Positions 8,354 through 17,041 of a DNA stretch of 64,000 nucleotides are shown one piece after another. Both the position numbers and the translations under genes were made by a program. The first letter of the stretch is position 1. Each line of letters begins with the position of its first letter. This stretch comes from Sphingorhabdus sp. YGSMI21 (GTDB lineage Bacteria > Pseudomonadota > Alphaproteobacteria > Sphingomonadales > Sphingomonadaceae): the NCBI RefSeq assembly GCF_002776575.1, contig NZ_CP022548.1, positions 3,053,001 to 3,117,000 on the forward strand, in the 5' to 3' direction. The notes under the pieces were generated by a model. The model had not been told where the DNA came from. It ran no database searches and saw only the letters and a list, made by a program, of their open reading frames with translations.

Positions 8354-9084
8354 CAGTCGGCCTCGTCGCTGAGCGCGTCATCGAGCGGCGTCGTCGGATT
8401 CTCGCCGCGGGTCCGTTCGGGCATAGGCTCGCCGGTCGCCGCAAAATAGACCATTTCCGCGACGTTGGTCGCATGATCACCAATGCGCTCGAGGTTTTTG
8501 GCGATAAACAGCAGATGTGCCGCTTCACCGATATCCTTCGGATTTTCGATCATGTGGGTGATCACGGCGCGGAAGATGCTGTTGTAGAAATCATCGACGA
8601 TCTGGTCGCGCCGGTTCACTTCCATCGCCAGTTCCGCATCGCGCCGGGCAAAGGCATCCAGCGAGTCCCGCACCAGCTCGCTGGCTATTTTCGACATGGA
8701 GGGCAGCAGCGAAATGGGTGTCAGGCGGTGCGTCTTGGTCACCAGCGGCACCCGCTTGGCGATATTCTTCGCATAATCGCCAATGCGCTCGACCACGCCG
8801 GAGATTTTGAACGTGGCGATCAGTTCCCTGAGGTCGTCGGCCATCGGCGCGCGCAGCGCGATGGTCTGGAAGGTCAGCTCGTCGATCCGCTTTTCCAGCT
8901 GGTCGATCAGCTTGTCTTCCCGGACCACTTCTTCCGCCAGTTCGAGGTCGCTGTTTTCCAGCGCGCGCATTGCCTTGGCGATGGCTTGCTCGCTGCGCCC
9001 GCCGATTTCCGCAACCATGCCCCGCAGTTCATTGATGTCGGAATCGAAGGCTTTGACCGTATGCTCTGTGCCAGTGTTGACCAT
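8353..9084 (-). CDS. phoU: Phosphate transport system accessory protein PhoU
   Basis: PhoU links the Pst transporter to PhoR and keeps the Pho response off when phosphate is plentiful. The 243-residue helical protein carries two PhoU repeats, with the metal-binding motif pattern seen as VVERIGDYAKN and LERIGDHATNVAE. ATG 9084 (MVNTGTEHTVKAFDSDINEL) is chosen. The frame stays open to 9276, but the extra residues (arginine and proline rich) come from the antisense of pstB and are not PhoU-like. It overlaps phoB by one base. Confidence 0.95.
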   Translation of the reverse strand: MVNTGTEHTVKAFDSDINELRGMVAEIGGRSEQAIAKAMRALENSDLELAEEVVREDKLIDQLEKRIDELTFQTIALRAPMADDLRELIATFKISGVVERIGDYAKNIAKRVPLVTKTHRLTPISLLPSMSKIASELVRDSLDAFARRDAELAMEVNRRDQIVDDFYNSIFRAVITHMIENPKDIGEAAHLLFIAKNLERIGDHATNVAEMVYFAATGEPMPERTRGENPTTPLDDALSDEAD

Positions 9085-9109
9085 TTTTGAGTTCCTAAAC
9101 TTCGAGATA

Positions 9110-9955
9110 TCAGCCGTAACGTCCGGTGATATAGTCCCGCGTTTTCTCTTCCCGCGGATTGGTGAAAATATCGGTTGTTTCGCCATATTCCACCAGCGTG
9201 CCCAGGTGGAAAAATGCCGTTTTCTGCGATACGCGCGCGGCCTGCTGCATATTATGGGTGACGATAACGATCGCATATTTGCCGCGCAATTCGTGGATCA
9301 GCTCTTCGATCTTTGCCGTCGCGATCGGATCGAGGGCGGAGCAGGGCTCGTCCATCAGGATCACTTCGGGATCTACCGCAATGGCTCGTGCGATACACAG
9401 GCGCTGCTGCTGGCCGCCGGAAAGAGCCGTGCCGCTGTCGAGCAGCCGGTCTTTCACTTCACCCCAGAGACCGGCGCGCTGCAAGGAAGATTCGACGATA
9501 TTGTCGAGTTCGTCCTTGCCGGTTGCAAGGCCATGGATACGGGGGCCGTAGGCGATATTGTCGTAGATCGATTTGGGAAAAGGGTTCGGCTTCTGGAACA
9601 CCATCCCGACCCGCGCCCGCAGCTGGACCACATCCATTTGCGGCGCGTAAATATCGTCGCCTTCGAGCTGGATATCGCCGGTGACCCGCGCGATCGGTAT
9701 CGTGTCGTTCATCCGGTTCATGCAGCGCAAGAAAGTCGACTTGCCACAGCCGGACGGGCCGATGAAGGCGGTGACGCTGTCCATGTTTACATCGATGGAC
9801 ACATCGTTGATCGCCTGCTTGTCGCCGTAGAAAACATTGACATGACGCGCCGTCATTTTCGGCGTGGAGGCTTCGCCTGGCATATCTGTCGTGGCCGAAT
9901 CTGTCATAATTACGCTTTCACTCGGTTTTTGCATTGTCTGGTCGTCATTCATCAT
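9110..9955 (-). CDS. pstB: Phosphate ABC transporter ATP-binding protein PstB
   Basis: This is the ATPase of the high-affinity phosphate importer. In the 281-residue product Walker A is GPSGCGKST at 66-74, the ABC signature is LSGGQQQR, and Walker B is [12 protein letters not shown], followed by a switch His in [25 protein letters not shown] is specific to PstB. The N-terminal 35 residues are a poorly conserved extension. Two consecutive ATG codons lie at 9955 and 9952; the first is given. It lies 5 bp after pstA. Confidence 0.96.
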   Translation of the reverse strand: MMNDDQTMQKPSESVIMTDSATTDMPGEASTPKMTARHVNVFYGDKQAINDVSIDVNMDSVTAFIGPSGCGKSTFLRCMNRMNDTIPIARVTGDIQLEGDDIYAPQMDVVQLRARVGMVFQKPNPFPKSIYDNIAYGPRIHGLATGKDELDNIVESSLQRAGLWGEVKDRLLDSGTALSGGQQQRLCIARAIAVDPEVILMDEPCSALDPIATAKIEELIHELRGKYAIVIVTHNMQQAARVSQKTAFFHLGTLVEYGETTDIFTNPREEKTRDYITGRYG

Positions 9956-9960
9956 GGCAC

Positions 9961-11223
9961 CTACCAGCGGGTTTCAAAACGGTTGCGCAGATAGATGGCC
10001 AGCGCGTTCATCGTCAGCAGGAATAGCAATAGCACAATGATCGCCGCTGATGTTTTCTCGACAAAGCCGCGGTCGACTTCGTCCGACCACAGGAATATCT
10101 GTACCGGCAATACGGTGGCTGGGTCGGTGATACCACTCGGCGGCGTGGCAATGAAGGCGCGCATGCCGATCATCAGCAACGGCGCGGTCTCGCCCAGCGC
10201 CCGGGCCATGCCGATAATGGTACCGGTCAAAATACCCGGCAGCGCCAAAGGCAACACGTGATGGAACACAACCTGCAGCGGGCTTGCGCCAATGCCCAGC
10301 GCCGCTTCGCGAATCGAGGGCGGCACCGATTTCACCGCATTGCGTCCTGAGATGACGATGACGGGCATGGTCATCAGGGCAAGCGTCAGACCGCCGACCA
10401 GGGCACCAGATCGCGGCATGCCGAAAAAGTTCAGGAATACGGCCAGACCCAGCAGACCAAAGATAATCGATGGCACCGCCGCCAGATTATTGATCGACAC
10501 TTCGATCAGGTCGGTCAGCCGGTTTTTCGGCGCATATTCCTCGAGATAGAGCGCCGCCAGAACGCCGACCGGGAATGCAAGCAGCAGTGTCACGATCATA
10601 GTGATCAGCGAGCCTTTGAACGCTCCCCATATCCCGACCTGCATCGGGTCCGTAGCATCCGAATGGCTGAGGAAATTCCAGTTGAAACCGGTGGAGAAGC
10701 GGTCGCCCAGTTCGCGGACTTTCGCTTCGGCCTCGGCATTGCCGACATCCTTGTAGGCGACATCGATATCCGAAATAACCGGAAGATATACCGTCGTTTT
10801 CTGCCCGACAATGTCCGGATCATTCAGGATCATCGCATTGACAGCGGTCCACCCGCCCGGCGAGAACAGGTCGGTACCGTCCGGTCCATATTGGATCTCG
10901 ATACTGCTGTTGACGATTTCGCGCAGACCCATGGATTGCAAATTGGCATTCGCATTCGGACCTTCAAACTGGCTGGCCGAAGCGCCGCCGGTCACCGCGG
11001 GAAAGTCGATCTCGACCGGCAATTCGGTCTGCGTGAAACCACGAAAACCGTTGCCGACCATCACCACCAGCAGAAAGGCGAGAAAACCCGCCGATAACAT
11101 GACTGCAGCCATGCCCAGGGCCTTGAAGCGGCGCTCTGCGGCATAGCGGCGGGCAATGCGTTTCTGCATGGCCTCGCCCTGCCAGTCGGTCGGATTGCGC
11201 TTCATTTCGGTGAGACTATTCAT
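9961..11223 (-). CDS. pstA: Phosphate ABC transporter permease PstA
   Basis: This inner-membrane permease has 420 residues. An N-terminal transmembrane helix (about 35-60) is followed by an extended periplasmic region (about 65-190, including [20 protein letters not shown]) of the DUF3333 type seen in alphaproteobacterial PstA. The permease core follows, with the coupling loop [22 protein letters not shown]. It overlaps the end of pstC by 8 bp. A second in-frame ATG (MKRNPTDW) at 11205 is an alternative start. Confidence 0.94.
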   Translation of the reverse strand: MNSLTEMKRNPTDWQGEAMQKRIARRYAAERRFKALGMAAVMLSAGFLAFLLVVMVGNGFRGFTQTELPVEIDFPAVTGGASASQFEGPNANANLQSMGLREIVNSSIEIQYGPDGTDLFSPGGWTAVNAMILNDPDIVGQKTTVYLPVISDIDVAYKDVGNAEAEAKVRELGDRFSTGFNWNFLSHSDATDPMQVGIWGAFKGSLITMIVTLLLAFPVGVLAALYLEEYAPKNRLTDLIEVSINNLAAVPSIIFGLLGLAVFLNFFGMPRSGALVGGLTLALMTMPVIVISGRNAVKSVPPSIREAALGIGASPLQVVFHHVLPLALPGILTGTIIGMARALGETAPLLMIGMRAFIATPPSGITDPATVLPVQIFLWSDEVDRGFVEKTSAAIIVLLLFLLTMNALAIYLRNRFETRW

Positions 11224-12601
11224 ATGCTTCCCGATATTTTTTGACCACGCGCAGGGCGATGAGGTTGAGCAGCAGGGTTACGATGAACAGGACCAGTCCC
11301 AAGGCAAAGGCCGCCAGCGTTTTCGGACTGTCAAACTCCTGGTCACCGGTCAGCAGCTGCACGATTTGTGTCGTCACCGTGGTAACACTGGAAAAGGGAT
11401 TGGCCGTCATATTGGCGGCAAGACCGGCAGCCATCACCACGATCATCGTTTCGCCAATCGCGCGGCTGACGGCGAGCAGCACACCGCCGACGACGCCCGG
11501 CAGAGCAGCAGGGATCAGCACCTTCTTGATGGTTTCGCTATGGGTCGCGCCCATCGCCAGCGAGCCGTCGCGCATGGCGCTGGGCACGGCGGCAATACTG
11601 TCATCGGCCATCGAGGAGACAAAGGGAATGATCATGATACCCATCACCACACCGGCGGCCAGAGCGGATTCCGAAGAGGCGGTGGTGATGCCGATCGAGA
11701 CGGCAAAGTCGCGTAGCGCGGGTGCCACGGTGAGAGCGGCAAAATAGCCGTAGACCACGGTTGGAACGCCCGCCAGAACCTCCAGTATCGGCTTCATCCA
11801 GGCCCGGAATTTCGCGGGCGCATATTGGGTCAGATAGATGGCACTCATCAGACCGAGCGGGATCGCCACGATCATAGCGATGATTGCGCCGATGAAGACC
11901 GTGCCCCAGAAAAGCGGAATGGCGCCAAATCCAGTTTCGCCCCTCGGGCCGGCGACCGCTTTTGGGTTCCATTCGGTGCCGAACAGAAAGTCTATCGGTG
12001 ACACCATGGAGAAGAAGCGGGCGGATTCAAATACCAGCGAGAGAAAGATGCCGACGGTTGTAATGATTGCGATCAGCGAAGCGAGCAGAAGTATCAGCAT
12101 CGTCACGCGTTCGATCTTGGTCCGCGCCCTGAGGTCCGGCTTGATCTGCAACCAGGCAAAGACGCCGCAGGCGAAGACCAGAAGCAGCGCCGCCACCGTG
12201 CCGATCATCTGGTAATAGGAAATGGCGTCGCGATAGGGTTCGACCATCGACTGCGACAGCGGATTGAAAGCATTGACCTGATTACCATAGGCAATGGCGC
12301 GCGCCTCGGACAGGATCGCAGCGCGCGAAAAGCCGTCTTGCGGCAGTGCCGCCGCGGCAGCGCTGGTCAGCGCCGCATCGGTGATCAGCGCAGGACTGAC
12401 AAAGCTCCATATCATCATGAAGATCGCAGCGGGAACGATCGCCCACAAAGCGACGTACCAGCCGTGATAGCTCGGAAGCGAATGGAGCGCAGATCGAGAT
12501 GTCTTGCCGCTCATCTGCATTCCCGATGCCTTCAGGCGTCCGAAAAACCAGGCGACCAGGCCCAGGCCGATCACGAGAAAAAGAAGCGTCGCACTTGTCA
12601 C
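11216..12601 (-). CDS. pstC: Phosphate ABC transporter permease PstC
   Basis: This is the second permease of the phosphate importer, 461 residues. It is longer than the roughly 320-residue enteric PstC, because about 140 residues with two extra hydrophobic segments (residues 3-16 and about 48-72) precede the core; long forms like this are usual in the order. The core contains FGTEWNPKAV, LYLTQYAP-like YLTQYAPAKFR, and the coupling loop MRDGSLAMGATHSETIKKVLIP. It lies 60 bp after pstS and overlaps pstA. Confidence 0.93.
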   Translation of the reverse strand: MTSATLLFLVIGLGLVAWFFGRLKASGMQMSGKTSRSALHSLPSYHGWYVALWAIVPAAIFMMIWSFVSPALITDAALTSAAAAALPQDGFSRAAILSEARAIAYGNQVNAFNPLSQSMVEPYRDAISYYQMIGTVAALLLVFACGVFAWLQIKPDLRARTKIERVTMLILLLASLIAIITTVGIFLSLVFESARFFSMVSPIDFLFGTEWNPKAVAGPRGETGFGAIPLFWGTVFIGAIIAMIVAIPLGLMSAIYLTQYAPAKFRAWMKPILEVLAGVPTVVYGYFAALTVAPALRDFAVSIGITTASSESALAAGVVMGIMIIPFVSSMADDSIAAVPSAMRDGSLAMGATHSETIKKVLIPAALPGVVGGVLLAVSRAIGETMIVVMAAGLAANMTANPFSSVTTVTTQIVQLLTGDQEFDSPKTLAAFALGLVLFIVTLLLNLIALRVVKKYREAYE

Positions 12602-12661
12602 AATATCTGGTTCCGCCCCTGCATCAATTTCATCTTAAAGGTAACGCGCGCCCGAGCGTGC

Positions 12662-13705
12662 TTATTTGAGTTCGCCAACGGCGAGTGGGGTCATGTCGCG
12701 GACCACATCACTCATTTTCGTCCGGATATCGTCCGGCGAGGCGATCAATCCGGCCTTCACCAGATATCCATCGCGGCTTCCCGCATTGATGAATTCCAGC
12801 ATATATTCGCGAAGACCCGGAATGACGCCGACATGCTGTTTTTTCACATAAACATAAAGCGGTCGCGCCCCGGGATATTCACCCGAAGCGATCGCTTCAT
12901 ATGTCGGGTTCACACCCGAGACCGAAATGCCGCGGACGCTGTCGAGATTTTCTTCGAGGAAGCTGTAGCCGAAGATACCCACGCTATTGGGATTGGCCTT
13001 CAGCTTCTGCACGATGAGATTGTCATTTTCGCCGGCATCGACATAGGCGCCATCCGCCCGGACTTCATGACAGATCGCCTTGAATTCCTCTTCGTCGCTA
13101 TCCTTGAGCGCCTTTGTTGCCGGATCGGTGACACAGCCGACTTCCATGATCAACTCGGTCAGCGCATCGCGCGTGCCCGATGTCGAAGGCGGGCCATAAA
13201 CGCTGATCGCGAAATCGGGCAGGGAGGGATCGATATCCGACCATTTTCTGGTCGTGTTTTTCTTGCCGAACGGACGCTCGGCAATAGCCTGGTAAATCTG
13301 TGCCGGGGTGAGGGCAAACGCGACTCCGTTATTCGCCTGGGCAATTGCGATGCCGTCGATACCGACCTGTACTTCCACGATATCGGTAACGCCATTGCTC
13401 TGGCACAATTCAAATTCTGACGCCTTGATCCGGCGCGAGGCATTGGCGATGTCGGGCGTATCAGCGCCAACGCCTGTACAGAACAGATTCATGCCGCCGC
13501 CGGTGCCGGTCGACTCGAGGATCGGAGACGGATTGGCACCGTTGATGCTGAACTGTTCCGCCACGGCTTTGGCAAAGGGGAAAACGGTCGAGGATCCCAC
13601 GATGCGGATTTCACCGCGAGTGCCGCCCTGACCGCCGGAAGCCTGATCCTGGCAGGCGGATAGCCCAAAGGAGGCAACCGCCACGAGCGCGAGTGTTCTT
13701 AACAT
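12662..13705 (-). CDS. pstS: Phosphate-binding lipoprotein PstS
   Basis: This is the periplasmic phosphate receptor of the Pst importer. In the 347-residue product the first 18 residues form a lipoprotein signal (MLRTLALVAVASFGLSAC); Cys18 would be lipidated, tethering it to a membrane. Phosphate-binding blocks are IVGSSTVFPFA, ESTGTGGGMNLFC, RRIKASEFELC, GIDGIAIA and STSGTRDAL. It is the first gene after the Pho box (13811-13839) and begins pstSCAB-phoU-phoB. Confidence 0.95.
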   Translation of the reverse strand: MLRTLALVAVASFGLSACQDQASGGQGGTRGEIRIVGSSTVFPFAKAVAEQFSINGANPSPILESTGTGGGMNLFCTGVGADTPDIANASRRIKASEFELCQSNGVTDIVEVQVGIDGIAIAQANNGVAFALTPAQIYQAIAERPFGKKNTTRKWSDIDPSLPDFAISVYGPPSTSGTRDALTELIMEVGCVTDPATKALKDSDEEEFKAICHEVRADGAYVDAGENDNLIVQKLKANPNSVGIFGYSFLEENLDSVRGISVSGVNPTYEAIASGEYPGARPLYVYVKKQHVGVIPGLREYMLEFINAGSRDGYLVKAGLIASPDDIRTKMSDVVRDMTPLAVGELK

Positions 13706-13789
13706 TGAAAAATTCCTAATCCATCAGCGCTCGGCCCCCGATGAACATCATCAACGACCGGATTAACAGGCTTGTTCGGGAGGCTTTTA

Positions 13790-13797
13790 GGGGGGGG
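13790..13797. repeat. Eight-base homopolymer (G on +, C on -) in the pstS leader/promoter
   Basis: A run of eight G on the + strand (C on the sense strand of pstS) lies 13 bp downstream of the Pho box in the direction of transcription and 84 bp before the pstS start. That is about where the -10 region would be. No clear AT-rich -10 hexamer is visible between the Pho box and the run. Confidence 0.6.
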
Positions 13798-13810
13798 CAA
13801 TGTCCTGTTC

Positions 13811-13839
13811 GTTACAGTTATATTACAATTATGTGACAG
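13811..13839 (-). promoter_or_regulatory. Pho box with three direct-repeat units upstream of pstS
   Basis: On the reverse strand three 7-base units, CTGTCAC, TTGTAAT and CTGTAAC, are each separated by the 4-base spacer ATAA. That gives the 11-bp period of PhoB binding sites; the known consensus is two CTGTCAT-like units. It lies 106 bp before the pstS ATG and between phoR and pstS, so PhoB should activate pstSCAB-phoU-phoB from here. Confidence 0.88.
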
Positions 13840-13887
13840 CGAGCCAGATCGTCGGCTTCCGGAAGGAATTTTTCCGGCACCTGTTAC

Positions 13888-15159
13888 TCAGACTTCGCTC
13901 CGTTCAGGGTGATAGGCACCCGGGTTTGGGCTGGCGATTGGCAACAGGACCGATACGGTGGTGCCGCGGCCCACTTCGCTGGAAATCTCCATCCGCCCAC
14001 CGTGGCGTTCGGAGATATGCTTGACGATGGCCAGTCCCAGTCCGGTCCCGCCAATCGATTTGCTGCGCCCCTTGTCGACGCGATAGAAACGCTCGGTGAG
14101 CCGGGGAATATGTTCCGGTGCGATGCCGTCACCCTGGTCACTGATTGCCAGATAGAGCATTGTTCCGGATTTGTTGGGCGCAACGTTGATCGTGACGGGC
14201 GTCCCCTTCTTGCCATATTTGAACGCGTTGCTCAGCAGATTGTTGATGACCTGCGACAATTGCGCCCGGTCGCCGTGGATCATCGGCATATTGGCCGGCA
14301 GATGGACCACTATATCGCTTTCCTTTTTGCCGCGACTGTTGACGTAGAAATCGCGCGCTTCGCCAACCAGTTCGCTGAGATCGATTTCGTCGGAGGGCAG
14401 TTCGAATTTTTCCGCCTCGATTCGCGACAGTGACATCAGATCCTCGATCAGCCGCTGCATGCGATCGGCTTCATCATACATGATTTTCAGGAAGCGGGCG
14501 CGGGTGGCATCATCCTTGCCCGCTTTCGGATCCTCGAGCGTCTCGATGAACCCCTTGATCGCGGCCAGCGGCGTGCGCAGTTCGTGGCTGGCGTTGGCAA
14601 CAAAATCGGTGCGCATTCTTTCCGCTGCATAGCGGCTGCTGCGGTCCGACAGCTGGACAAGTTTCAAGCCATCCTGCAGCGTATGAATCCGCAGCTCCCA
14701 TCTCTGGTCCGTGCTGCCGACACCGACCAGCAGGATAGGCTCTCCGGTGTGCTTGGCATCCGGATTGGCCAGCCGGTCGGCAGCGGCCGGGTGGCGGATA
14801 GCGATCCGGACGTCCTCGCCGACAATATGATCGCCCAGCACCTGGGCCGCCGCCGGATTGGCTGCGGCTACCTTGGCATTGCGTATCAGCATGATGGGAT
14901 CGGTAATCGGGTCGATAATATCCTGATAGGCTTCCGACCGGCCCTGATATAATATTCGTCTGGTTTGCCGTTCCAGCGCCGAAGGATCGGGCAGCGGCGG
15001 GGCAGGGCGGTCCTGCAGTACCGTGAACAAAGCGATTGTTCCGGTGACGATCACGACAATGAATTGCTGGCTCGATTGCGGCAATTGACCCGCCAGAATG
15101 CCACCGCCGACGATCAGGGTCAGGGCGACCAGCAAGCGCAAGGGCGAAACCGAAGTCAT
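13888..15159 (-). CDS. phoR: Phosphate regulon sensor histidine kinase PhoR
   Basis: The 423-residue kinase has an N-terminal hairpin of two hydrophobic segments (about 8-24 and 32-48), then a PAS-like region (about 80-175), then HisKA with His192 in NASHELRTPLAAIKGF. The ATPase domain follows (NNLLSNAFKYG N-box, GDGIAPEHIPRLTERFYRVD, GGTGLGLAIVKHI). Together with phoB and pst this identifies PhoR. The frame is open to 15282, but MTSVSPLRLL at 15159 begins just before the first membrane helix and is preferred. Only the Pho box region separates it from pstS, so phoR may be read through at a basal level. Confidence 0.92.
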   Translation of the reverse strand: MTSVSPLRLLVALTLIVGGGILAGQLPQSSQQFIVVIVTGTIALFTVLQDRPAPPLPDPSALERQTRRILYQGRSEAYQDIIDPITDPIMLIRNAKVAAANPAAAQVLGDHIVGEDVRIAIRHPAAADRLANPDAKHTGEPILLVGVGSTDQRWELRIHTLQDGLKLVQLSDRSSRYAAERMRTDFVANASHELRTPLAAIKGFIETLEDPKAGKDDATRARFLKIMYDEADRMQRLIEDLMSLSRIEAEKFELPSDEIDLSELVGEARDFYVNSRGKKESDIVVHLPANMPMIHGDRAQLSQVINNLLSNAFKYGKKGTPVTINVAPNKSGTMLYLAISDQGDGIAPEHIPRLTERFYRVDKGRSKSIGGTGLGLAIVKHISERHGGRMEISSEVGRGTTVSVLLPIASPNPGAYHPERSEV

Positions 15160-15383
15160 CTGGTCGATTCTGGCTTTGTCATGGCGACCATTTAGGCGGT
15201 AGGTTGCCGGATCGGCAACGGGAATATTTCGGAACTGGCAATGCGGCTGTCGCGATCTATAGGCGATATTAACGATTTGCATGTCTATGTCCCGAATATA
15301 GACGGGATGACAGGCGAAGGACTGTTCGCTCGCTTTTTACCCGATTTCCGCTTATGTGCGGAGAAGGACAAGCAAGAGAAACC

Positions 15384-15815
15384 ATGGATAGAAATTCGAT
15401 GAAAGAGGGCCTTCCATCTGAATCGTCAGTCGAAACTGACCAGAATAACGGTGTTGTCAGCCGCCGGCGCGCCCTGATGATGGGCGCGGTGACGGCTTCC
15501 GCTGTGGTCAGCATCAAGCCGGCACTGGCCCAGACCGCAGGCTCGGTTCTCAACTGCGAGATTCCGGTTCCCGGAAATCATGCGGCAGGTGGCTATATCG
15601 CCGCTGACGGATCGGTTGTGACGTCCGACACGCCGGGTGCCTTTCCCGCTGCCGGACGCAATTTCACCGGTGAAGAAGTGCGTCGGGCCATGAACGGTCG
15701 GACGTTGCCGGGCACTTCTCCGGACCAGTCGCAGGCCTATGTAAATTATATCCGCCGGCTGCAATCCGGCCAGAGCGGTTTCACATGCTATGCCTCCCTG
15801 CAAATGCCCCGCTGA
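15384..15815 (+). CDS. Tat-signal secreted small protein next to PqqD/HprK-like cassette
   Basis: The 143-residue product starts MDRNSMKEGLPSESSVETDQ. A twin-arginine signal follows: SRRRALMMGAVTASAVVSI, with a likely cleavage after KPALAQ (about residue 50). The mature part is about 93 residues, has two cysteines (NCEIPVP and GFTCYAS) that could pair, and is otherwise unfamiliar. A second ATG at 15399 (MKEGLP) is an equally good start. It is 72 bp upstream of the PqqD-like gene, in the same direction, with no terminator between. It may be a substrate or a cargo of the following genes, but nothing in the sequence proves this. Confidence 0.75.
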   Translation: MDRNSMKEGLPSESSVETDQNNGVVSRRRALMMGAVTASAVVSIKPALAQTAGSVLNCEIPVPGNHAAGGYIAADGSVVTSDTPGAFPAAGRNFTGEEVRRAMNGRTLPGTSPDQSQAYVNYIRRLQSGQSGFTCYASLQMPR

Positions 15816-15887
15816 CTTAACCGCCCTATTTTAACTTTTGCCTGCTATCAGTTCGCAATGTCGTTCCAGATTCGCAGGTAACCCATC

Positions 15888-16172
15888 ATGACCCAGAAAT
15901 ATCGGGCGGCGCCGGCAGAAGATCTGATCTGGCATGATCTGGACAGCATGACATTGCTGTTTCATCAGCCGTCCGGAATCACGCATATGCTCGCCGATCC
16001 CGCGCCCGCAATTGTCGAGGTGATGGGCAACGTTCCGCTCGACGCTGCCGAAATAGCCGCACGACTGTCGGCGCAGTTCGACCTCGATAGCGGAGAGGAC
16101 ACAGAAAATATCGTACTGGCTCGCCTGGACGAACTGTCCGCGCTCGGTCTCGTTTCGAAAGTAGCCGGGTGA
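15888..16172 (+). CDS. PqqD-like protein of an HPr-rel-A type system
   Basis: This is a 94-residue small soluble protein with the PqqD fold pattern: an opening beta region (AAPAEDLIWHDLDSMTLLFHQPSG), then a helix-rich winged part (VMGNVPLDAAEIAARLSAQFDL, IVLARLDELSALGLV). PqqD proteins bind leader peptides and present them to modifying enzymes. NCBI uses the name HPr-rel-A system PqqD family peptide chaperone for proteins found next to a HprK-like kinase, as here. Its stop overlaps the kinase start by one base, so the two are coupled. Its peptide client is not known. Confidence 0.82.
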   Translation: MTQKYRAAPAEDLIWHDLDSMTLLFHQPSGITHMLADPAPAIVEVMGNVPLDAAEIAARLSAQFDLDSGEDTENIVLARLDELSALGLVSKVAG

Positions 16173-17041
16173 TGGGCAGGATGCATCACATCCTGCTGAA
16201 CGTCGGCCCCGCCGCCTTCCGCATCGCTTCAGCCTGGCGCCAGCCATTGGAAGAGTTGGAAGCACTATATCAGGACTATCCCGCCCCGGTCGACCGACAG
16301 GTCGATTTCACCGTCCGGCTGGAACCCGAGAAACCATGGCGGCGCCATATTCGCCCATCGGTGCATATCGGCGGCGATTTCTGGCTGCCTGATGCCGCGC
16401 CGCTGCCGCTGGCCCAGGGGCTGCTCGCCGCCGAAATGGGAATGAACCTGCAAATGGCGCTCGGCTGGCGGCGGCATTTGCTGCTCCACGCCAGCAGCGT
16501 CGAGAAGGATGGCAAGGCGCTGGTGATGACCGGCCTGTCGGGATCGGGCAAGTCGACCTTGTCCGCGATGCTCGCCGAGAGAGGCTGGCGGTTCATGGGC
16601 GACGAATTTGCCCTGCTGAGCCTCGATACCGGGGAAATTTGTGCTTTCCCGCGCCTGATCAGCCTGAAGAACCAAGCCGTCGAGGCTATGCGGCAGGTCG
16701 CGCCGGCAGACCGTTTCGGGCCGGAAATGAATGCAACGCCCAAGGGCGATATTCGCCATCTTGTGCCGCCGGTGGAGGCAATCGCCAGAATGGACGAACC
16801 GGCCAGACCAGCGCTGCTGCTGTTTCCCCGCTTTGGCCACGCCCCCGCATTGCGCGATATGGGCCAGGCCGAGATATTCGTCCGGCTGACCCAGGCCTCG
16901 ACCAATTATGTCGCGCTCGGTGAAAGCGGCTTTCGGGCGCTGACCCGGTTCGTCGATCAGGTTCCGACCAGGGCGATGGACTATCAGTCGATAGATCAGG
17001 CGGAAGAACTGATCGACAGCCTGTGGAGCCGGCTGCCATGA
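16172..17041 (+). CDS. HPr kinase-related ATPase (HprK-related kinase A)
   Basis: The 289-residue product has a clear P-loop GLSGSGKST at 121-129, a preceding LLLHASSV (His106) as in HPr kinases, and FMGDEFALL after the P-loop. It lacks the N-terminal HPrK domain and the C-terminal HPr-binding signature of true HprK. Relatives of this kind phosphorylate peptides: the kinase of the lasso peptide paeninodin modifies the precursor's C-terminal Ser. The gene lies between the PqqD-like gene (one-base overlap) and a nucleotidyltransferase (ATGA overlap). GTG 16169 is a less likely start than ATG 16172. The substrate is unknown. Confidence 0.85.
   Translation: MGRMHHILLNVGPAAFRIASAWRQPLEELEALYQDYPAPVDRQVDFTVRLEPEKPWRRHIRPSVHIGGDFWLPDAAPLPLAQGLLAAEMGMNLQMALGWRRHLLLHASSVEKDGKALVMTGLSGSGKSTLSAMLAERGWRFMGDEFALLSLDTGEICAFPRLISLKNQAVEAMRQVAPADRFGPEMNATPKGDIRHLVPPVEAIARMDEPARPALLLFPRFGHAPALRDMGQAEIFVRLTQASTNYVALGESGFRALTRFVDQVPTRAMDYQSIDQAEELIDSLWSRLP

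Noticed and set aside
12338..13420. A 360-codon + strand frame opposite pstS and pstC
   Set aside because: pstS and pstC on the other strand have lipobox, phosphate-site and permease motifs; this frame crosses both and is a shadow.
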